Positions 24,996 through 34,131 are shown, counted from the stretch's first letter. The stretch: DNA of 47,113 nt from Filibacter tadaridae (GCF_900609045.1 NZ_UXAV01000032.1:1-47113), one strand, 5' to 3'. Numbers and translations: made by a program. Notes: generated from the letters alone by a model not told the origin.

Positions 24996-26297
24996 TTACA
25001 CCTCCAAAGTATTAAGCTCCACCTGTACCATTTCCAATGCATATAATAGATCCAAATCTTTTTGAATATGTTCCGGAGTCCAAGGTATATAATGATGAGG
25101 TTGAATACCTTTCCCGTGTAAAGGGTCGTTTAAGGTCTTTTGTACAATTCTTGATACTGGATAATAAAGTGAGAACATATTGTCCCAGCCTTTAATTACT
25201 AAGTCACTGTAATCATTCACACCCATTGTTGACCGTCCAATTACAGTTACCTTTGAAGACTCCATACATGTCTCTACAAAGTATTCAGCGGCACTGGCAC
25301 AATGACTATCGGACATCACAATTACTTTTCTTGGCAAATCAGTTCCTTCAACCTCAAATACTTCTTCCTCCAATAAGTTCGAGAAATCAAAAGCCACAAA
25401 ACCTTGACCACGATACGTTTCAAATTGCTCCTCAGCAAAATCAAGAACACTTAGCGTCCCTTCGTCACTTATATTCTTTCTTGCATTGCTGCAAAGTTGA
25501 ATAAATAGATCTGAATTTCGATTAGTACAATTAAACTCTCTTAATTTGACTGCCGAACTCGGACGTTCACCGTATGGGAAGATATAGTGTAATAATGAAG
25601 AAACGGCTTGCCCATTTCCACCGCTATTTTTTCGTACATCAATGATTAGATTTGTACATGATTTAAGTTCCTCTTCATGTTTTTGAACGAAGTCTAAAAT
25701 GGCTTCCACATCTGCAAAACTAGGCAAAGTCATCAATAAAGTTTTTTCATTTATTGCTTTTAATAAGGGTTCTTTCTTTTGAGGGGCTGGTTCATAATTC
25801 TTTAAATCAAATTCAATAGGTTGTTGTCCGTTTTCATTTTCTATTTTAATAAATGATGATTGATTAAAGATATTAGACCAATCCTCACGCTCTGCATTTG
25901 TTTCTCTCAGTAAATATTGTTTTGAAGCAAATAACTGTTCGATTGTTTGATTATCTATGGAGATGATTTTTGATCCCTTGGGAAATCGATTCTCTTCATA
26001 GGTTTCTGTAACGTAGAGGGTATCATTATATCTTCTAGTTCGAAAACCACGAGTGCTCTTTTTTACGTTTTCAGATCCCTCTAAAAGAAAATACATATGG
26101 CGATCTTGAAAACTAATCAGATAATCATTAACTATTTCTGTGAATTTCTGAGGTGTTAGTTCCTGCTCCCCTTCTAATCTTTCTATTTTCTTAAGGTGAA
26201 ATTCAGGATCATCCCAGCCTTGCTTTTCATCCCATCCAGCGTAATCATGATGCGTAATATCAAGTATTTCCTTAAATACTTCAGAATAACTAGTCAT
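24996..26297 (-). CDS. S41-family peptidase, probably cytosolic
   Basis: A 433-residue C-terminal-processing-type peptidase. A PDZ-like part (about 90-140) precedes the S41 core, with LMTLPSFAD, the strand LIIDVRKNSGGNGQAV, and the nucleophile region VIVMSDSHCASAAEYF with Ser in CASAAE. The C-terminal GKGIQPHHYIPWTP is also typical. No signal peptide is visible, unlike most CtpA proteins. The ATG has a weak AAAGGA site 13 bases upstream. Confidence 0.83.
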   Translation of the reverse strand: MTSYSEVFKEILDITHHDYAGWDEKQGWDDPEFHLKKIERLEGEQELTPQKFTEIVNDYLISFQDRHMYFLLEGSENVKKSTRGFRTRRYNDTLYVTETYEENRFPKGSKIISIDNQTIEQLFASKQYLLRETNAEREDWSNIFNQSSFIKIENENGQQPIEFDLKNYEPAPQKKEPLLKAINEKTLLMTLPSFADVEAILDFVQKHEEELKSCTNLIIDVRKNSGGNGQAVSSLLHYIFPYGERPSSAVKLREFNCTNRNSDLFIQLCSNARKNISDEGTLSVLDFAEEQFETYRGQGFVAFDFSNLLEEEVFEVEGTDLPRKVIVMSDSHCASAAEYFVETCMESSKVTVIGRSTMGVNDYSDLVIKGWDNMFSLYYPVSRIVQKTLNDPLHGKGIQPHHYIPWTPEHIQKDLDLLYALEMVQVELNTLEV

Positions 26298-26469
26298 AGA
26301 CGCACACCAATCCTTTTCCCATTAGATTTTAAAACTCATTTCAGGTACATCAGCATCTTGAATTTCAATCCATCTGTCCCTACCCTTACTAAACAAAATG
26401 GCCTGATTAAGCAAAAATGGGCACAATGCTTATACCGCAAAAGCGCCCGATTGGTGAACAGTGTGAAAC
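26298..26469. other. Gene-free region left of the dispersed repeat
   Basis: No ORF. It contains AAGCGCCCGATT at 26440-26451, which recurs on the other side of the GC-rich repeat at 26653-26665. Confidence 0.4.
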
Positions 26470-26601
26470 CGTTGATTTGCGTTTCAGCCGGACGCTTTCC
26501 TGGGGGCGTGCGGTGAGCCTTCTCGGTCCGCTTCGCTCCCCTGCGGGGTCTCCCTGTCACGCTGCTCCCCAAGGAGTCGCCGGCTTACACTCCAATCAAC
26601 T
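26470..26601. repeat. GC-rich dispersed repeat bounded by GTTGATT / AATCAAC
   Basis: A 132-bp block sharply richer in GC than its surroundings, ending in complementary GTTGATT and AATCAAC, with internal complementary stretches such as GCCGG/CCGGC and GGTCCGCTTCGCTCC. From memory this matches an intergenic repeat found in many copies in Bacillales genomes (the AGTTGATTGGAG type). No ORF or transposase. It lies between two genes on the same strand. Confidence 0.7.
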
Positions 26602-26695
26602 AAGAATCTGCTTCTTAATTCTAAACCTCAAACAGTACTCTCTTATGCCGTTAAAGCGCCCGATTCTTGAATATCCGTCTAAAAAAAATACTTTT

Positions 26696-27400
26696 CTACG
26701 ACAGATAACTAAGAGGTTGGACGACCTCACAAACTTCACTTTCTTCAATAAACTTTGTAACAATAGAAGAGTGCGATCCACCTACAATGAATAAAATACG
26801 TTCTTCTTCAGAATCAATAAGACGGGTCAAATTGGCAAACATTATAAGATTCCTTTTATACCACCAACTTAGCCAGTTCATACCAACGTAATTATTAATA
26901 TCACCAATGCGTGCGATATTCACATACATTTTATGTAACTTGTTAACTAAGGTGGGAGTGTTTAATTCTTTGTAGTATTCTATTACACTTTTGTCCTCCG
27001 ACAATACAGGGAATTCTAGCCCCTCGTATATTTCATTTAAAAGTTCTGGTTGATTTTCCTTTGCCCAACTCTCAACTTCCCCATAACCCATATCCGAATC
27101 GCCCATCCAATCAGTCGGATAAATCTGTTCATGCTCCAACTGTAAACCTAACCGAAAACCTACTTGAAATATTTCATTCATTTGTAGTTGGTATGTACCC
27201 AATTTATATTGATTATATTTCCCGTTATAATATTCACTATCCTTGGGTACCATTTCAACTGCAATCTTTGTCGGTTTGAACTTCTCTAATTTAGATACCA
27301 ATTCCTCAATTTCAATCTGCCTTCCCTCAGAATCTAACCCCTCGTGTTCAGACATATGAAAGGTTCCAAGTACAAGAACTTTTGCCTTTTCTTGTTTCAA
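26696..27400 (-). CDS. DUF5694 / TraB-like protein
   Basis: A 234-residue cytosolic protein with an N-terminal VLVLGTFHMSEHEG, KFKPTKIAVEM, and a C-terminal ERILFIVGGSHSSIV. The GTFH and GGSH motifs mark the TraB/PrgY/Tiki-like fold, here of the DUF5694 branch. Related families include metal-dependent peptidases, but activity of this branch is not established. The start is TTG, 8 bases after AAGGGGG. Confidence 0.75.
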   Translation of the reverse strand: MKQEKAKVLVLGTFHMSEHEGLDSEGRQIEIEELVSKLEKFKPTKIAVEMVPKDSEYYNGKYNQYKLGTYQLQMNEIFQVGFRLGLQLEHEQIYPTDWMGDSDMGYGEVESWAKENQPELLNEIYEGLEFPVLSEDKSVIEYYKELNTPTLVNKLHKMYVNIARIGDINNYVGMNWLSWWYKRNLIMFANLTRLIDSEEERILFIVGGSHSSIVTKFIEESEVCEVVQPLSYLS

Positions 27401-27806
27401 TGTAAATCCCCCTTTTTAAATACTCCGTCTTTTCAGCTTAAATTTAAAACATGGTCACTACCAATCTTAATAATCATTCTGCGCGAATTCATCTTTTACA
27501 ATCCGGCCCAATTGTTGAAGATTCTAACTTATTCCCTCTAATTTTATTATAGCAGAGTTATCTTATTAATCCCTTAATCCTTGATAATTTGATTTCAAGC
27601 CTTGGAACCTTGTAGAGTCAACGAAAATAGCACCGCGGTTACGGTGCCATTTAATGTTTAAATCGTAACAAAACCAGTGCCTGAAGTATCGTTAAATTCT
27701 CTTGTTAGTTGTAGCATTCTTTTGTTTTTTGAAACCGATCAACTCAAAGGGTTTTTCCACATACACGGAAGCTCTTTTTTCTAACGACCCACACAATACA
27801 ACTAAC
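27401..27806. other. Gene-free region ahead of array C
   Basis: No credible ORF. A GCACCG/CGGTGC hairpin at 27629-27646 is the only clear structure; its tail is weak. Confidence 0.4.
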
Positions 27807-28061
27807 TTATCACTGGCTCGGGCTTTTATTACCAACTCAAGCTAGGTTATCACCGCCTTGAGGCACTTTATCACCGATTCAAACTAGGTTATCACCGCCT
27901 TGAGAATTTATCACCGACTCAACCTGGGTTATCACCGCCTTGAGGCACTTTATCACCGACTCAAGCTAGGTTATCACCGCCATGAGAATTTATCACCGAC
28001 CCAACCCGGGTTATCACCGCCATGAAGCACTTTATCACCGACTCAACCTGGGTTATCACCG
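27807..28061. repeat. Array C: 13 units, core TTATCACCG
   Basis: The A of the core ATCACC falls at 27809, 27828, 27849, 27870, 27891, 27910, 27931, 27952, 27973, 27992, 28013, 28034 and 28055. The steps are 19, 21, 21, 21 repeated three times, so the pattern recurs every 82 bp. Units alternate between an ACTCAAGCTAGG linker and a CCTTGAGGCACT linker; CTCAAG and CTTGAG are complementary, so neighbours could pair. The last unit overlaps the stop codon of the minus-strand membrane protein gene. Confidence 0.95.
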
Positions 28062-28310
28062 TCTAGCCCTATTCGCCACCGCTTTCTTTCTCCCATCAAA
28101 AATTGTTTTCCCAGTCAACGTTACAATGAATGCGGCGAACACAAGCTTCACCCATATTGACCAATCCTCCCCTATCAACATGAAAAGAACCGCCAACATC
28201 AACGCTATGTACGAGTGTGTCATATAAGACTTTTTCGAACGGATATCAATAATGAAGAAGAATAGAAAGAGTGAAAAAAATAAATACTTAAGTATATCGA
28301 AAATATCCAT
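28056..28310 (-). CDS. Small membrane protein, 84 aa
   Basis: Starts MDIFDILKYLFFSLFLFFFI with two or three hydrophobic helices and a basic C terminus (DGRKKAVANRARR). I use the ATG at 28310, preceded by AAAGGGGG; the frame runs on to 28418 but that part is the metK terminator hairpin. Its TGA stop lies inside the last repeat of array C. No family recognised. Confidence 0.6.
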   Translation of the reverse strand: MDIFDILKYLFFSLFLFFFIIDIRSKKSYMTHSYIALMLAVLFMLIGEDWSIWVKLVFAAFIVTLTGKTIFDGRKKAVANRARR

Positions 28311-28374
28311 TACTGAAAAGTCCCCCTTTGTCACGTGGCTCAACGCTGCCAGTAGCATACCATATAATTGATAA

Positions 28375-28416
28375 CAAAAAGCGCAGAAAAAAGGATTAAA
28401 TCCCTCTCTCTGCGCC
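28375..28416 (-). terminator. metK terminator
   Basis: GCGCAGA and TCTGCGC pair around a 21-base loop, with a T run on the minus strand at 28376-28380, right after the metK stop. Confidence 0.8.
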
Positions 28417-28428
28417 ATACTATCTTAC

Positions 28429-29628
28429 TTATTCCTGTGCAGCCAGAGCTTTCAATGCCGCCGCTCTATCTGTCTGTTCCCATGGCAATTCAATATCGGT
28501 ACGACCGAAATGTCCATAAGCTGCCGTTTGTTTATAAATCGGACGACGTAGATCCAGCATTTTGATGATGCCTGCAGGACGTAAGTCGAACAATCCACGA
28601 ACAAGTTCAACCAGCTTACTTTCCGATATTGTGCCTGTTCCAGCAGTATCGACGGAAATCGAAACTGGTTGTGCGACGCCAATTGCATAGGCAAGCTGTA
28701 CTTCACAGCGGTCCGCGAGCCCGGAAGCGACAATATTTTTCGCAACATAACGTGCAGCATATGAAGCGGAGCGATCCACTTTTGTTGCGTCTTTTCCGGA
28801 AAATGCGCCGCCGCCATGACGCGCATAACCACCGTATGTGTCGACAATGATTTTACGTCCTGTAAGGCCTGCATCCCCTTGAGGTCCACCAATGACGAAA
28901 CGACCTGTAGGGTTAATGAAGTATTTCGTGTTTTCATCAATTAGTTCAACCGGTACTACGGGATTAATGACAAATTCTTTTACATCATGTTGGATTTGTT
29001 CCAATGCGATATCCGGATGATGTTGTGTAGAGATAACAATTGTGTCAATACGAACCGGTTTATTGTTTTCATCATATTCTACTGTCACTTGCGTTTTTCC
29101 ATCCGGGCGTAAATAAGAAATGAGTTCTTCTTTGCGTACTTGGGCAAGTCTGCGTGAAAGCTTATGAGCCAAACTGATTGGAAGTGGCATCAGTTCCGGT
29201 GTTTCATTGCACGCATAGCCGAACATCAATCCTTGGTCACCCGCTCCGATTGCTTCGAGTTCGTCGTCTGTCATTGAACCTTCGCGTGCTTCCAAGGCTT
29301 GGTCAACACCCATGGCGATATCAGCGGATTGTTCATCGATAGCGGTAAGGACTGCAGACGTTTCCCAATCAAAGCCGTATTTTGCACGCGTATACCCAAT
29401 GCCCTTAACTGTTTCACGGACCACTTTCGGGATATCGACGTACGTACTAGTCGTAATTTCACCCGCAACGAGAACAAGTCCCGTCGTAATAGTTGTTTCA
29501 CATGCCACCCGTGCATTCGGATCTTCTTCCAAAATTGCATCTAGAATTGCATCCGAAATCTGATCGCACATCTTGTCTGGATGTCCCTCTGTTACTGATT
29601 CGGATGTAAATAATCGACGATTTGCCAT
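28429..29628 (-). CDS. metK: S-adenosylmethionine synthetase
   Basis: A 399-residue enzyme that makes S-adenosylmethionine from methionine and ATP. Signatures include the N-terminal [13 protein letters not shown], the [12 protein letters not shown] loop and [24 protein letters not shown] precedes the ATG. Controlled by the SAM-I riboswitch 190 bases upstream, and divergent from pckA as in B. subtilis. Confidence 0.98.
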   Translation of the reverse strand: MANRRLFTSESVTEGHPDKMCDQISDAILDAILEEDPNARVACETTITTGLVLVAGEITTSTYVDIPKVVRETVKGIGYTRAKYGFDWETSAVLTAIDEQSADIAMGVDQALEAREGSMTDDELEAIGAGDQGLMFGYACNETPELMPLPISLAHKLSRRLAQVRKEELISYLRPDGKTQVTVEYDENNKPVRIDTIVISTQHHPDIALEQIQHDVKEFVINPVVPVELIDENTKYFINPTGRFVIGGPQGDAGLTGRKIIVDTYGGYARHGGGAFSGKDATKVDRSASYAARYVAKNIVASGLADRCEVQLAYAIGVAQPVSISVDTAGTGTISESKLVELVRGLFDLRPAGIIKMLDLRRPIYKQTAAYGHFGRTDIELPWEQTDRAAALKALAAQE

Positions 29629-29755
29629 TCTATTTCCTCCTTCTATCCTACGAGATCTATACGGTACTCATAAGTCCCATGTTAAGTCCATCCCAGATAG
29701 GGAGTGGACCTCAAGCCGTTTCGAGCTATACACACGAGGGATAAAGGGCTAAACA

Positions 29756-29800
29756 ATCTAAAAAGCCCTTCGCTCACGTCATTAACATGAGGAAAGGCAT
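29756..29800 (-). terminator. Riboswitch-controlled terminator of metK
   Basis: On the minus strand GCCTTTCCTCATG pairs with GTGAGCGAAGGGC, followed by TTTTT. It follows the SAM-I aptamer and is the expression platform that stops transcription when SAM is bound. Confidence 0.85.
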
Positions 29801-29820
29801 GATTTTACAGGCACCTTTCA

Positions 29821-29938
29821 CTCTTATCGTCCAAGGAATTCAACCTTGCTCCAGGTTGGCACCTTCGCGCAGACAAGGTCGTCTTTGCAGGTTGCCGGGT
29901 TTCATAGGGCCTGTCCCTCCACCAGCTCGGGATAAGAG
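29821..29938 (-). ncRNA. SAM-I (S-box) riboswitch aptamer
   Basis: On the minus strand P1 is CTCTTATC with GATAAGAG. The core follows: GAGCTGGTGGAGGGACAGG, CCCTATGAAACCCGGCAACC, then GGTGCCAACC, all standard S-box sequence. A terminator follows 20 bases later. It lowers metK expression when SAM is abundant. Confidence 0.97.
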
Positions 29939-29954
29939 TATCCGTACAACTATA

Positions 29955-29983
29955 AATGTACGAAAAATGTCGACACATGTCAA
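29955..29983 (-). promoter_or_regulatory. SigA-type promoter of the metK riboswitch
   Basis: TTGACA (complement of 29978-29983), a 17-base spacer and TACATT (complement of 29955-29960) precede the aptamer. A TATAGT hexamer nearby could be an alternative -10. Confidence 0.7.
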
Positions 29984-30121
29984 TTTTTTTCTCCTTAATC
30001 CGCTTCAAAAGACTTGAGATTTTGCTCTGTATGGATTATTATTCTTAATGTGTTATACTAATTAAGCAATGTGATGTTACCCAATTATATGGGATTATAC
30101 GCAAAGGACGGTACATAAACT

Positions 30122-31708
30122 ATGATTTCTACGAAAATAGGCGACGAACTTAAAAATCTTCTTTCCGGCGAGAATGTAAACAATCAACTATCAGTGCCAC
30201 AACTTGTTGAAAAAGCTACATCACGTGGAGAAGCTAAACTTAGCGCAGATGGGGCAGTTGTAGCCCAAACAGGTAAATATACAGGCCGCTCTCCTAAGGA
30301 TAAGTACATCGTCGAGGAAGCGTCTTCCAAAGACAAAATCGATTGGGGCAGTGTGAATCGCCCGATTTCTTCCGAAATTTTCGACTCGCTCTATACTAAA
30401 ATGCTTAAGCATTTAAAAATAAAAGATGAATTATTCGTTTTCAAAGGATTTGCGGGTGCAGATCCAGCTTCACGCCTTTCCATTCAAGTTGTAAATGAAT
30501 ATGCTTGGCATAACTTATTTGTTCACCAACTATTCATCCGCCCGACAATGGATGAATTGAAAGCATTCAATGCCAACTTCACGATTCTTTCAGCACCTTC
30601 ATTCAAGGCTGATCCCGCTGTCGATGGCACGAGTTCAGAGACATTCATCATTGTTTCCATGGAAAAACGTATCATTTTGATTGGCGGAACAGAATATGCT
30701 GGAGAAATGAAAAAGTCCATCTTCTCCATTATGAACTATCTACTCCCAGAAAACGGTATCCTTCCTATGCATTGTTCCGCAAACGTAGGTGAAGAGGGAG
30801 ATGTCGCTTTATTCTTCGGCCTATCAGGTACAGGAAAAACAACTCTTTCCGCTGATGCACATCGCAAACTTATTGGGGACGATGAACACGGTTGGTCAGA
30901 TAACGGCGTCTTTAACATCGAAGGCGGTTGCTACGCGAAATGCGTCAATTTATCACAAGAAAAAGAACCGGAAATCTTCGGTGCAATCAGTTTCGGTTCA
31001 GTTCTCGAAAACGTTGTCATCGATCCGGATACTCGCATTCCTGACTATGATGATGTTTCACTAACTGAAAACACGCGTGCTGCTTATCCGATTCACAATA
31101 TCGAAAATATCGTTACACCTTCCGTTGCAGGCCATCCAAAGACAGTTATTTTCTTGACTGCCGATGCATTCGGTGTACTGCCTCCAATCTCTAGATTGAC
31201 GAAAGAACAAGCGATGTACCACTTCTTAAGCGGTTTCACATCGAAACTTGCTGGAACAGAGCGCGGTATCACATCACCTGAAGCTACATTCTCAACTTGT
31301 TTCGGTTCACCATTCCTTCCACTTCCAGCAACGGTTTATGCTGAAATGTTGGGTGCTAAAATTGAAGAGCACGATGCTCAAGTCTTCCTTGTGAATACAG
31401 GTTGGACTGGTGGCTCGTATGGTGTCGGCAAGCGAATGAACCTAAAATATACACGTGCTATGGTGCGCGAAGCACTTGCAGGTAATTTAAACGACGTTGA
31501 AACTGAAATGAATGACGTATTCGGTCTTGAAATGCCTACAGCAATCAACGGCGTTCCAACTGAAGTGTTAAACCCGCGTAATGCATGGGCTGACGGCGCT
31601 GCTTACGATTTAAAAGCAAAAGAACTTGCAGATCTATTTCGTGAGAATTTCAAAAAGTTCGGTACAGTTTCTGAAGATATCAAGCTTAAAGGCGGACCTA
31701 TCGCTTAA
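30122..31708 (+). CDS. pckA: Phosphoenolpyruvate carboxykinase (ATP)
   Basis: A 528-residue ATP-dependent carboxykinase, first step of gluconeogenesis (oxaloacetate to phosphoenolpyruvate). Present are [26 protein letters not shown], the P-loop [13 protein letters not shown] (K239), the adjacent metal-binding DDEHGW, and [15 protein letters not shown]. Full family length. The ATG at 30122 follows AAAGGACGG. Expression is probably repressed by glucose (CcpN in B. subtilis), but I see no operator I would stand behind. Confidence 0.97.
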   Translation: MISTKIGDELKNLLSGENVNNQLSVPQLVEKATSRGEAKLSADGAVVAQTGKYTGRSPKDKYIVEEASSKDKIDWGSVNRPISSEIFDSLYTKMLKHLKIKDELFVFKGFAGADPASRLSIQVVNEYAWHNLFVHQLFIRPTMDELKAFNANFTILSAPSFKADPAVDGTSSETFIIVSMEKRIILIGGTEYAGEMKKSIFSIMNYLLPENGILPMHCSANVGEEGDVALFFGLSGTGKTTLSADAHRKLIGDDEHGWSDNGVFNIEGGCYAKCVNLSQEKEPEIFGAISFGSVLENVVIDPDTRIPDYDDVSLTENTRAAYPIHNIENIVTPSVAGHPKTVIFLTADAFGVLPPISRLTKEQAMYHFLSGFTSKLAGTERGITSPEATFSTCFGSPFLPLPATVYAEMLGAKIEEHDAQVFLVNTGWTGGSYGVGKRMNLKYTRAMVREALAGNLNDVETEMNDVFGLEMPTAINGVPTEVLNPRNAWADGAAYDLKAKELADLFRENFKKFGTVSEDIKLKGGPIA

Positions 31709-31721
31709 CGAACAACTATCT

Positions 31722-31757
31722 AAAAGGCTTGCACATTTACTTGTGCAAGCCTTTTTT
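31722..31757 (+). terminator. pckA terminator
   Basis: AAAGGCTTGCAC and GTGCAAGCCTTT form a 12-bp stem followed by TTTTT. It lies at the convergent end with ytmA and may act both ways. Confidence 0.9.
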
Positions 31758-31763
31758 CTTCGT

Positions 31764-32549
31764 TTATTGCCTTCTCATCCAATCACTTACATCGCGAACG
31801 AGTTGGCGATTTGCTGCTGGCGGAATATGATGTGTGTAATCCGGGAAAAACCACGTTTCGTACTGTTTGCCATGTTCTCGTAATGTGTCTTCAAGTAAAA
31901 TCGCTTGTTCAAACGAAACATTGTCATCCTTCATACCATGTATAATGAGTACGGTTGCATTAATTTCATTCACACGAAAAAGGGCGGTTCGATCACGGTA
32001 CTCGTCAGGCATATTATTCGGGGACCCGCCTATTACGCGTTTCATCATCCTTCTCAAATCTTTTCGTTCCTTATAGGTGAAAATCACATCTGAAATTCCT
32101 GACCACGTTACAACTGTAGTGATATCCTCTCGCAAAATGGCTGTCCAAAGTGCCATGATGCCTCCTCGCGAGAAGGCGAATAAATGAATTCGTTCCTTTT
32201 TCACCTGTCTATTCTGTTTTAATACATCAACTGCATTTACGGCATCCTGTCTGTCGGATCCCGCAAACTCGTCCAAGCCTTCGCCGCCCCTATTGCCTCT
32301 GTAGTATGGGGCGAAAACAACGAACCCATGAGACGCAAATTGTGCAATGCGCGCGGGACGTACCATGCCCACATGTTGAATACCACCTCTTAAATAGATG
32401 ATCCCCTCATAATTCCCTTCAGCCATCGGTTCTGCCAGTAGTCCCTTCACTTTCAAGCCATCCGACCAATAGGTGATCTCCTCAAGTCGGATATGCGGAT
32501 TTGGCGAAGGATATGCACGTCTACTCTCAATCGTACCATCACTTTTCAT
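31764..32549 (-). CDS. ytmA: Prolyl-oligopeptidase-like alpha/beta hydrolase
   Basis: A 261-residue S9-type hydrolase domain protein like B. subtilis YtmA. The oxyanion loop YLRGGIQ, APYYRGNRGGEG, nucleophile elbow FAFSRGG, acid HGMKDDNVS and histidine YTHHIPP are all present, so it should be catalytically competent. Its substrate is unknown. It overlaps the ytkD end by 11 bases. Confidence 0.85.
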   Translation of the reverse strand: MKSDGTIESRRAYPSPNPHIRLEEITYWSDGLKVKGLLAEPMAEGNYEGIIYLRGGIQHVGMVRPARIAQFASHGFVVFAPYYRGNRGGEGLDEFAGSDRQDAVNAVDVLKQNRQVKKERIHLFAFSRGGIMALWTAILREDITTVVTWSGISDVIFTYKERKDLRRMMKRVIGGSPNNMPDEYRDRTALFRVNEINATVLIIHGMKDDNVSFEQAILLEDTLREHGKQYETWFFPDYTHHIPPAANRQLVRDVSDWMRRQ

Positions 32550-33000
32550 GCTCGGTCACCCACTTTCGGATAGCGGCCATCCCTGCATCTTTCATATGAA
32601 AGCTCAGCGTGTTGCAGTGATTCAACTCGTCATCCGTCATCCACACGATACCTTCCGTCTCACGCTTCTCAAACTGACTGTCCATCCCTAAAACTCTACC
32701 CGTGAACACCGCCTTACAAAACGGCACCGTATCGTGGACTACGTACTCAGCAATCTTCCGAACAGCTGTTAGTGTGACGCCTGTTTCTTCTATCGTTTCA
32801 CGTATTGCAGCTTCTTCAAGCGTTTCTGCGTCTTCGACTTTTCCTCCAGGAAACTCGATTCCCCTTAAAGAATGGCGTGTTAAAAGCCACTTGTCATCCT
32901 TCTTCAACACAACAAGAACATGTCGTGCAGGTATTGTAAAATCTGAATGACCGAAAGAAAGGTCAACTTCTAAACCATTTAAATCCTTGAATGAAATCAT
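32539..33000 (-). CDS. ytkD: Nudix hydrolase YtkD (nucleoside triphosphatase)
   Basis: A 153-residue Nudix enzyme. The Nudix box runs from GGKVEDAE through REXXEETGV with all conserved Glu and Arg positions. B. subtilis YtkD hydrolyses 8-oxo-dGTP and other NTPs, and this gene sits in the same neighbourhood (ytmA, dps). The ATG follows AAGGTAGGG. Translationally coupled to ytmA by overlap. Confidence 0.88.
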   Translation of the reverse strand: MISFKDLNGLEVDLSFGHSDFTIPARHVLVVLKKDDKWLLTRHSLRGIEFPGGKVEDAETLEEAAIRETIEETGVTLTAVRKIAEYVVHDTVPFCKAVFTGRVLGMDSQFEKRETEGIVWMTDDELNHCNTLSFHMKDAGMAAIRKWVTEHEK

Positions 33001-33034
33001 CCCAAACCCTACCTTTCACCCAAGTGTATCGAAC

Positions 33035-33343
33035 TCATCTGAAGTATGGAAGCTTCTCGATAAACCGTTTCGATTGATTATCCGTGAACTCATGAATAAG
33101 TGCGTACACTTTCATCGTGCGTATATCTATATCATGATTATCCTTATCATAATGATAAGGCACGTAAGGAAGATGTGACCGAAGAAAATTACGGAATTCC
33201 AGTCTGTCCATTTCTTTAAATAAATGATGAAAAATCGGTACATACTCGCGCGTGACAGAGACTTCATATTCCCACGGCGAGTCATCCGGATGATGGTACA
33301 CTTGCTGATTCAATACGGAAACATACATTCTAAACTTTTCCAT
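33035..33343 (-). CDS. Hypothetical protein, 102 aa
   Basis: A soluble protein rich in aromatic and His residues, starting MEKFRMYVSVLNQQVYHHPD and containing VPYHYDKDNHDID. I use the ATG at 33343, nine bases after AAAGGACG, rather than the longer frame to 33397, which overlaps a hairpin. Not recognised; it lies just upstream of ytkD with 34 bases between and may be cotranscribed. Confidence 0.65.
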   Translation of the reverse strand: MEKFRMYVSVLNQQVYHHPDDSPWEYEVSVTREYVPIFHHLFKEMDRLEFRNFLRSHLPYVPYHYDKDNHDIDIRTMKVYALIHEFTDNQSKRFIEKLPYFR

Positions 33344-33385
33344 GCTTAACACGTCCTTTTTCTTGTTAGCATGCCGCAAATAATA

Positions 33386-33429
33386 TAAAACATGCATCCC
33401 CTTATGGTAAGTAGGGAATGCATGTTTTA
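33386..33429 (-). terminator. Terminator of the YjfB-type gene
   Basis: TAAAACATGCATCCCC and GGGAATGCATGTTTTA form a long stem immediately after the stop at 33436. Confidence 0.75.
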
Positions 33430-33435
33430 AAAAGA

Positions 33436-33615
33436 CTAGGCCTTTACATCCACTGAAGCGCCTTTATGGGGATGAGGTGCCGACTGGTCAGGTAGGCTTT
33501 TCAGCATATCTACAGCGGTAACCGTATTCATGGTAATAGACTTGCTCAAAACACTTAACTGAACTGTCGATTGCAGACTTCTGAGGTTGCCCGCCATTAT
33601 TGAGGTCATATCCAT
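33436..33615 (-). CDS. YjfB-type putative motility protein, 59 aa
   Basis: A gene below common ORF-length cut-offs. It starts MDMTSIMAGNLRSLQSTVQL, contains ITMNTVTAVDMLKSL, and ends in a His/Pro-rich tail. The pattern of a short amphipathic protein with an MD-start, a VQ-S-VLSK helix and a D-M-L segment matches the YjfB family linked to motility. AAGGGAGG precedes the ATG and a hairpin follows the stop. The family call is from pattern memory. Confidence 0.72.
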   Translation of the reverse strand: MDMTSIMAGNLRSLQSTVQLSVLSKSITMNTVTAVDMLKSLPDQSAPHPHKGASVDVKA

Positions 33616-33681
33616 ACTAATAGCCTCCCTTCACTGTCTTACTATCGGCAATTCATGTACATTCTAAATAGGAAAAGGGCA

Positions 33682-34131
33682 TTACTTGTTATCTTCTCCG
33701 AGAAATGCATTAAGCATCCATTGGTGTTTTTCAATACTTTGATAGGTTGCATTCAAAATGTCTTCCGTCATATCATCGCCATCTTTCGCGGCCAAATCCA
33801 TTCCTTTTTTCAGTGATTTCATAATCATATTAAAATCATTTACAACCGCCTTCACCATTTCATCTTCCTTCTCTTTTCCGGTCGCTTCTTTCACAACCGA
33901 TTGTTCTAGATGTTCTTTTAACGTCGCAACTGGATTTCCGCCCAACGTCAAAATACGTTCAGCAATTTCGTCCATATGTAGCGTTGCTTCATTGTATAAT
34001 TCTTCAAACTTGGCGTGTAATGTAAAGAAGTGATGCCCTTTGATATACCAATGATAATTGTGTAATTTCGTATACATGACCGACCAAGTAGAAACCTGTG
34101 TATTCATTTCTTTAATAAGATCTGCTGACAT
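33682..34131 (-). CDS. dps: Dps-family ferritin-like protein
   Basis: A 149-residue DNA-protecting mini-ferritin. The ferroxidase site motifs are LHNYHWYIKGHHFFTLH (H27 and H39) and HMDEIAERI (D54 and E58). Twelve-subunit shells oxidise and store iron and limit peroxide damage. Divergent from yidD. No clear PerR box was identified. Confidence 0.93.
   Translation of the reverse strand: MSADLIKEMNTQVSTWSVMYTKLHNYHWYIKGHHFFTLHAKFEELYNEATLHMDEIAERILTLGGNPVATLKEHLEQSVVKEATGKEKEDEMVKAVVNDFNMIMKSLKKGMDLAAKDGDDMTEDILNATYQSIEKHQWMLNAFLGEDNK

Noticed and set aside
26336..26794. Open frames across the GC-rich repeat at 26470
   Set aside because: They exist because the GC-rich block lacks stop codons; no ribosome sites and the block looks like a dispersed non-coding repeat.
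28311..28418. Longer start (28418) for the membrane protein ending at 28056
   Set aside because: This part encodes the metK terminator hairpin and has no ribosome site; AAAGGGGG precedes the ATG at 28310.
29640..29755. Second riboswitch between the metK terminator and metK
   Set aside because: No conserved aptamer motif; it appears to be ordinary leader between the terminator and the ribosome binding site.
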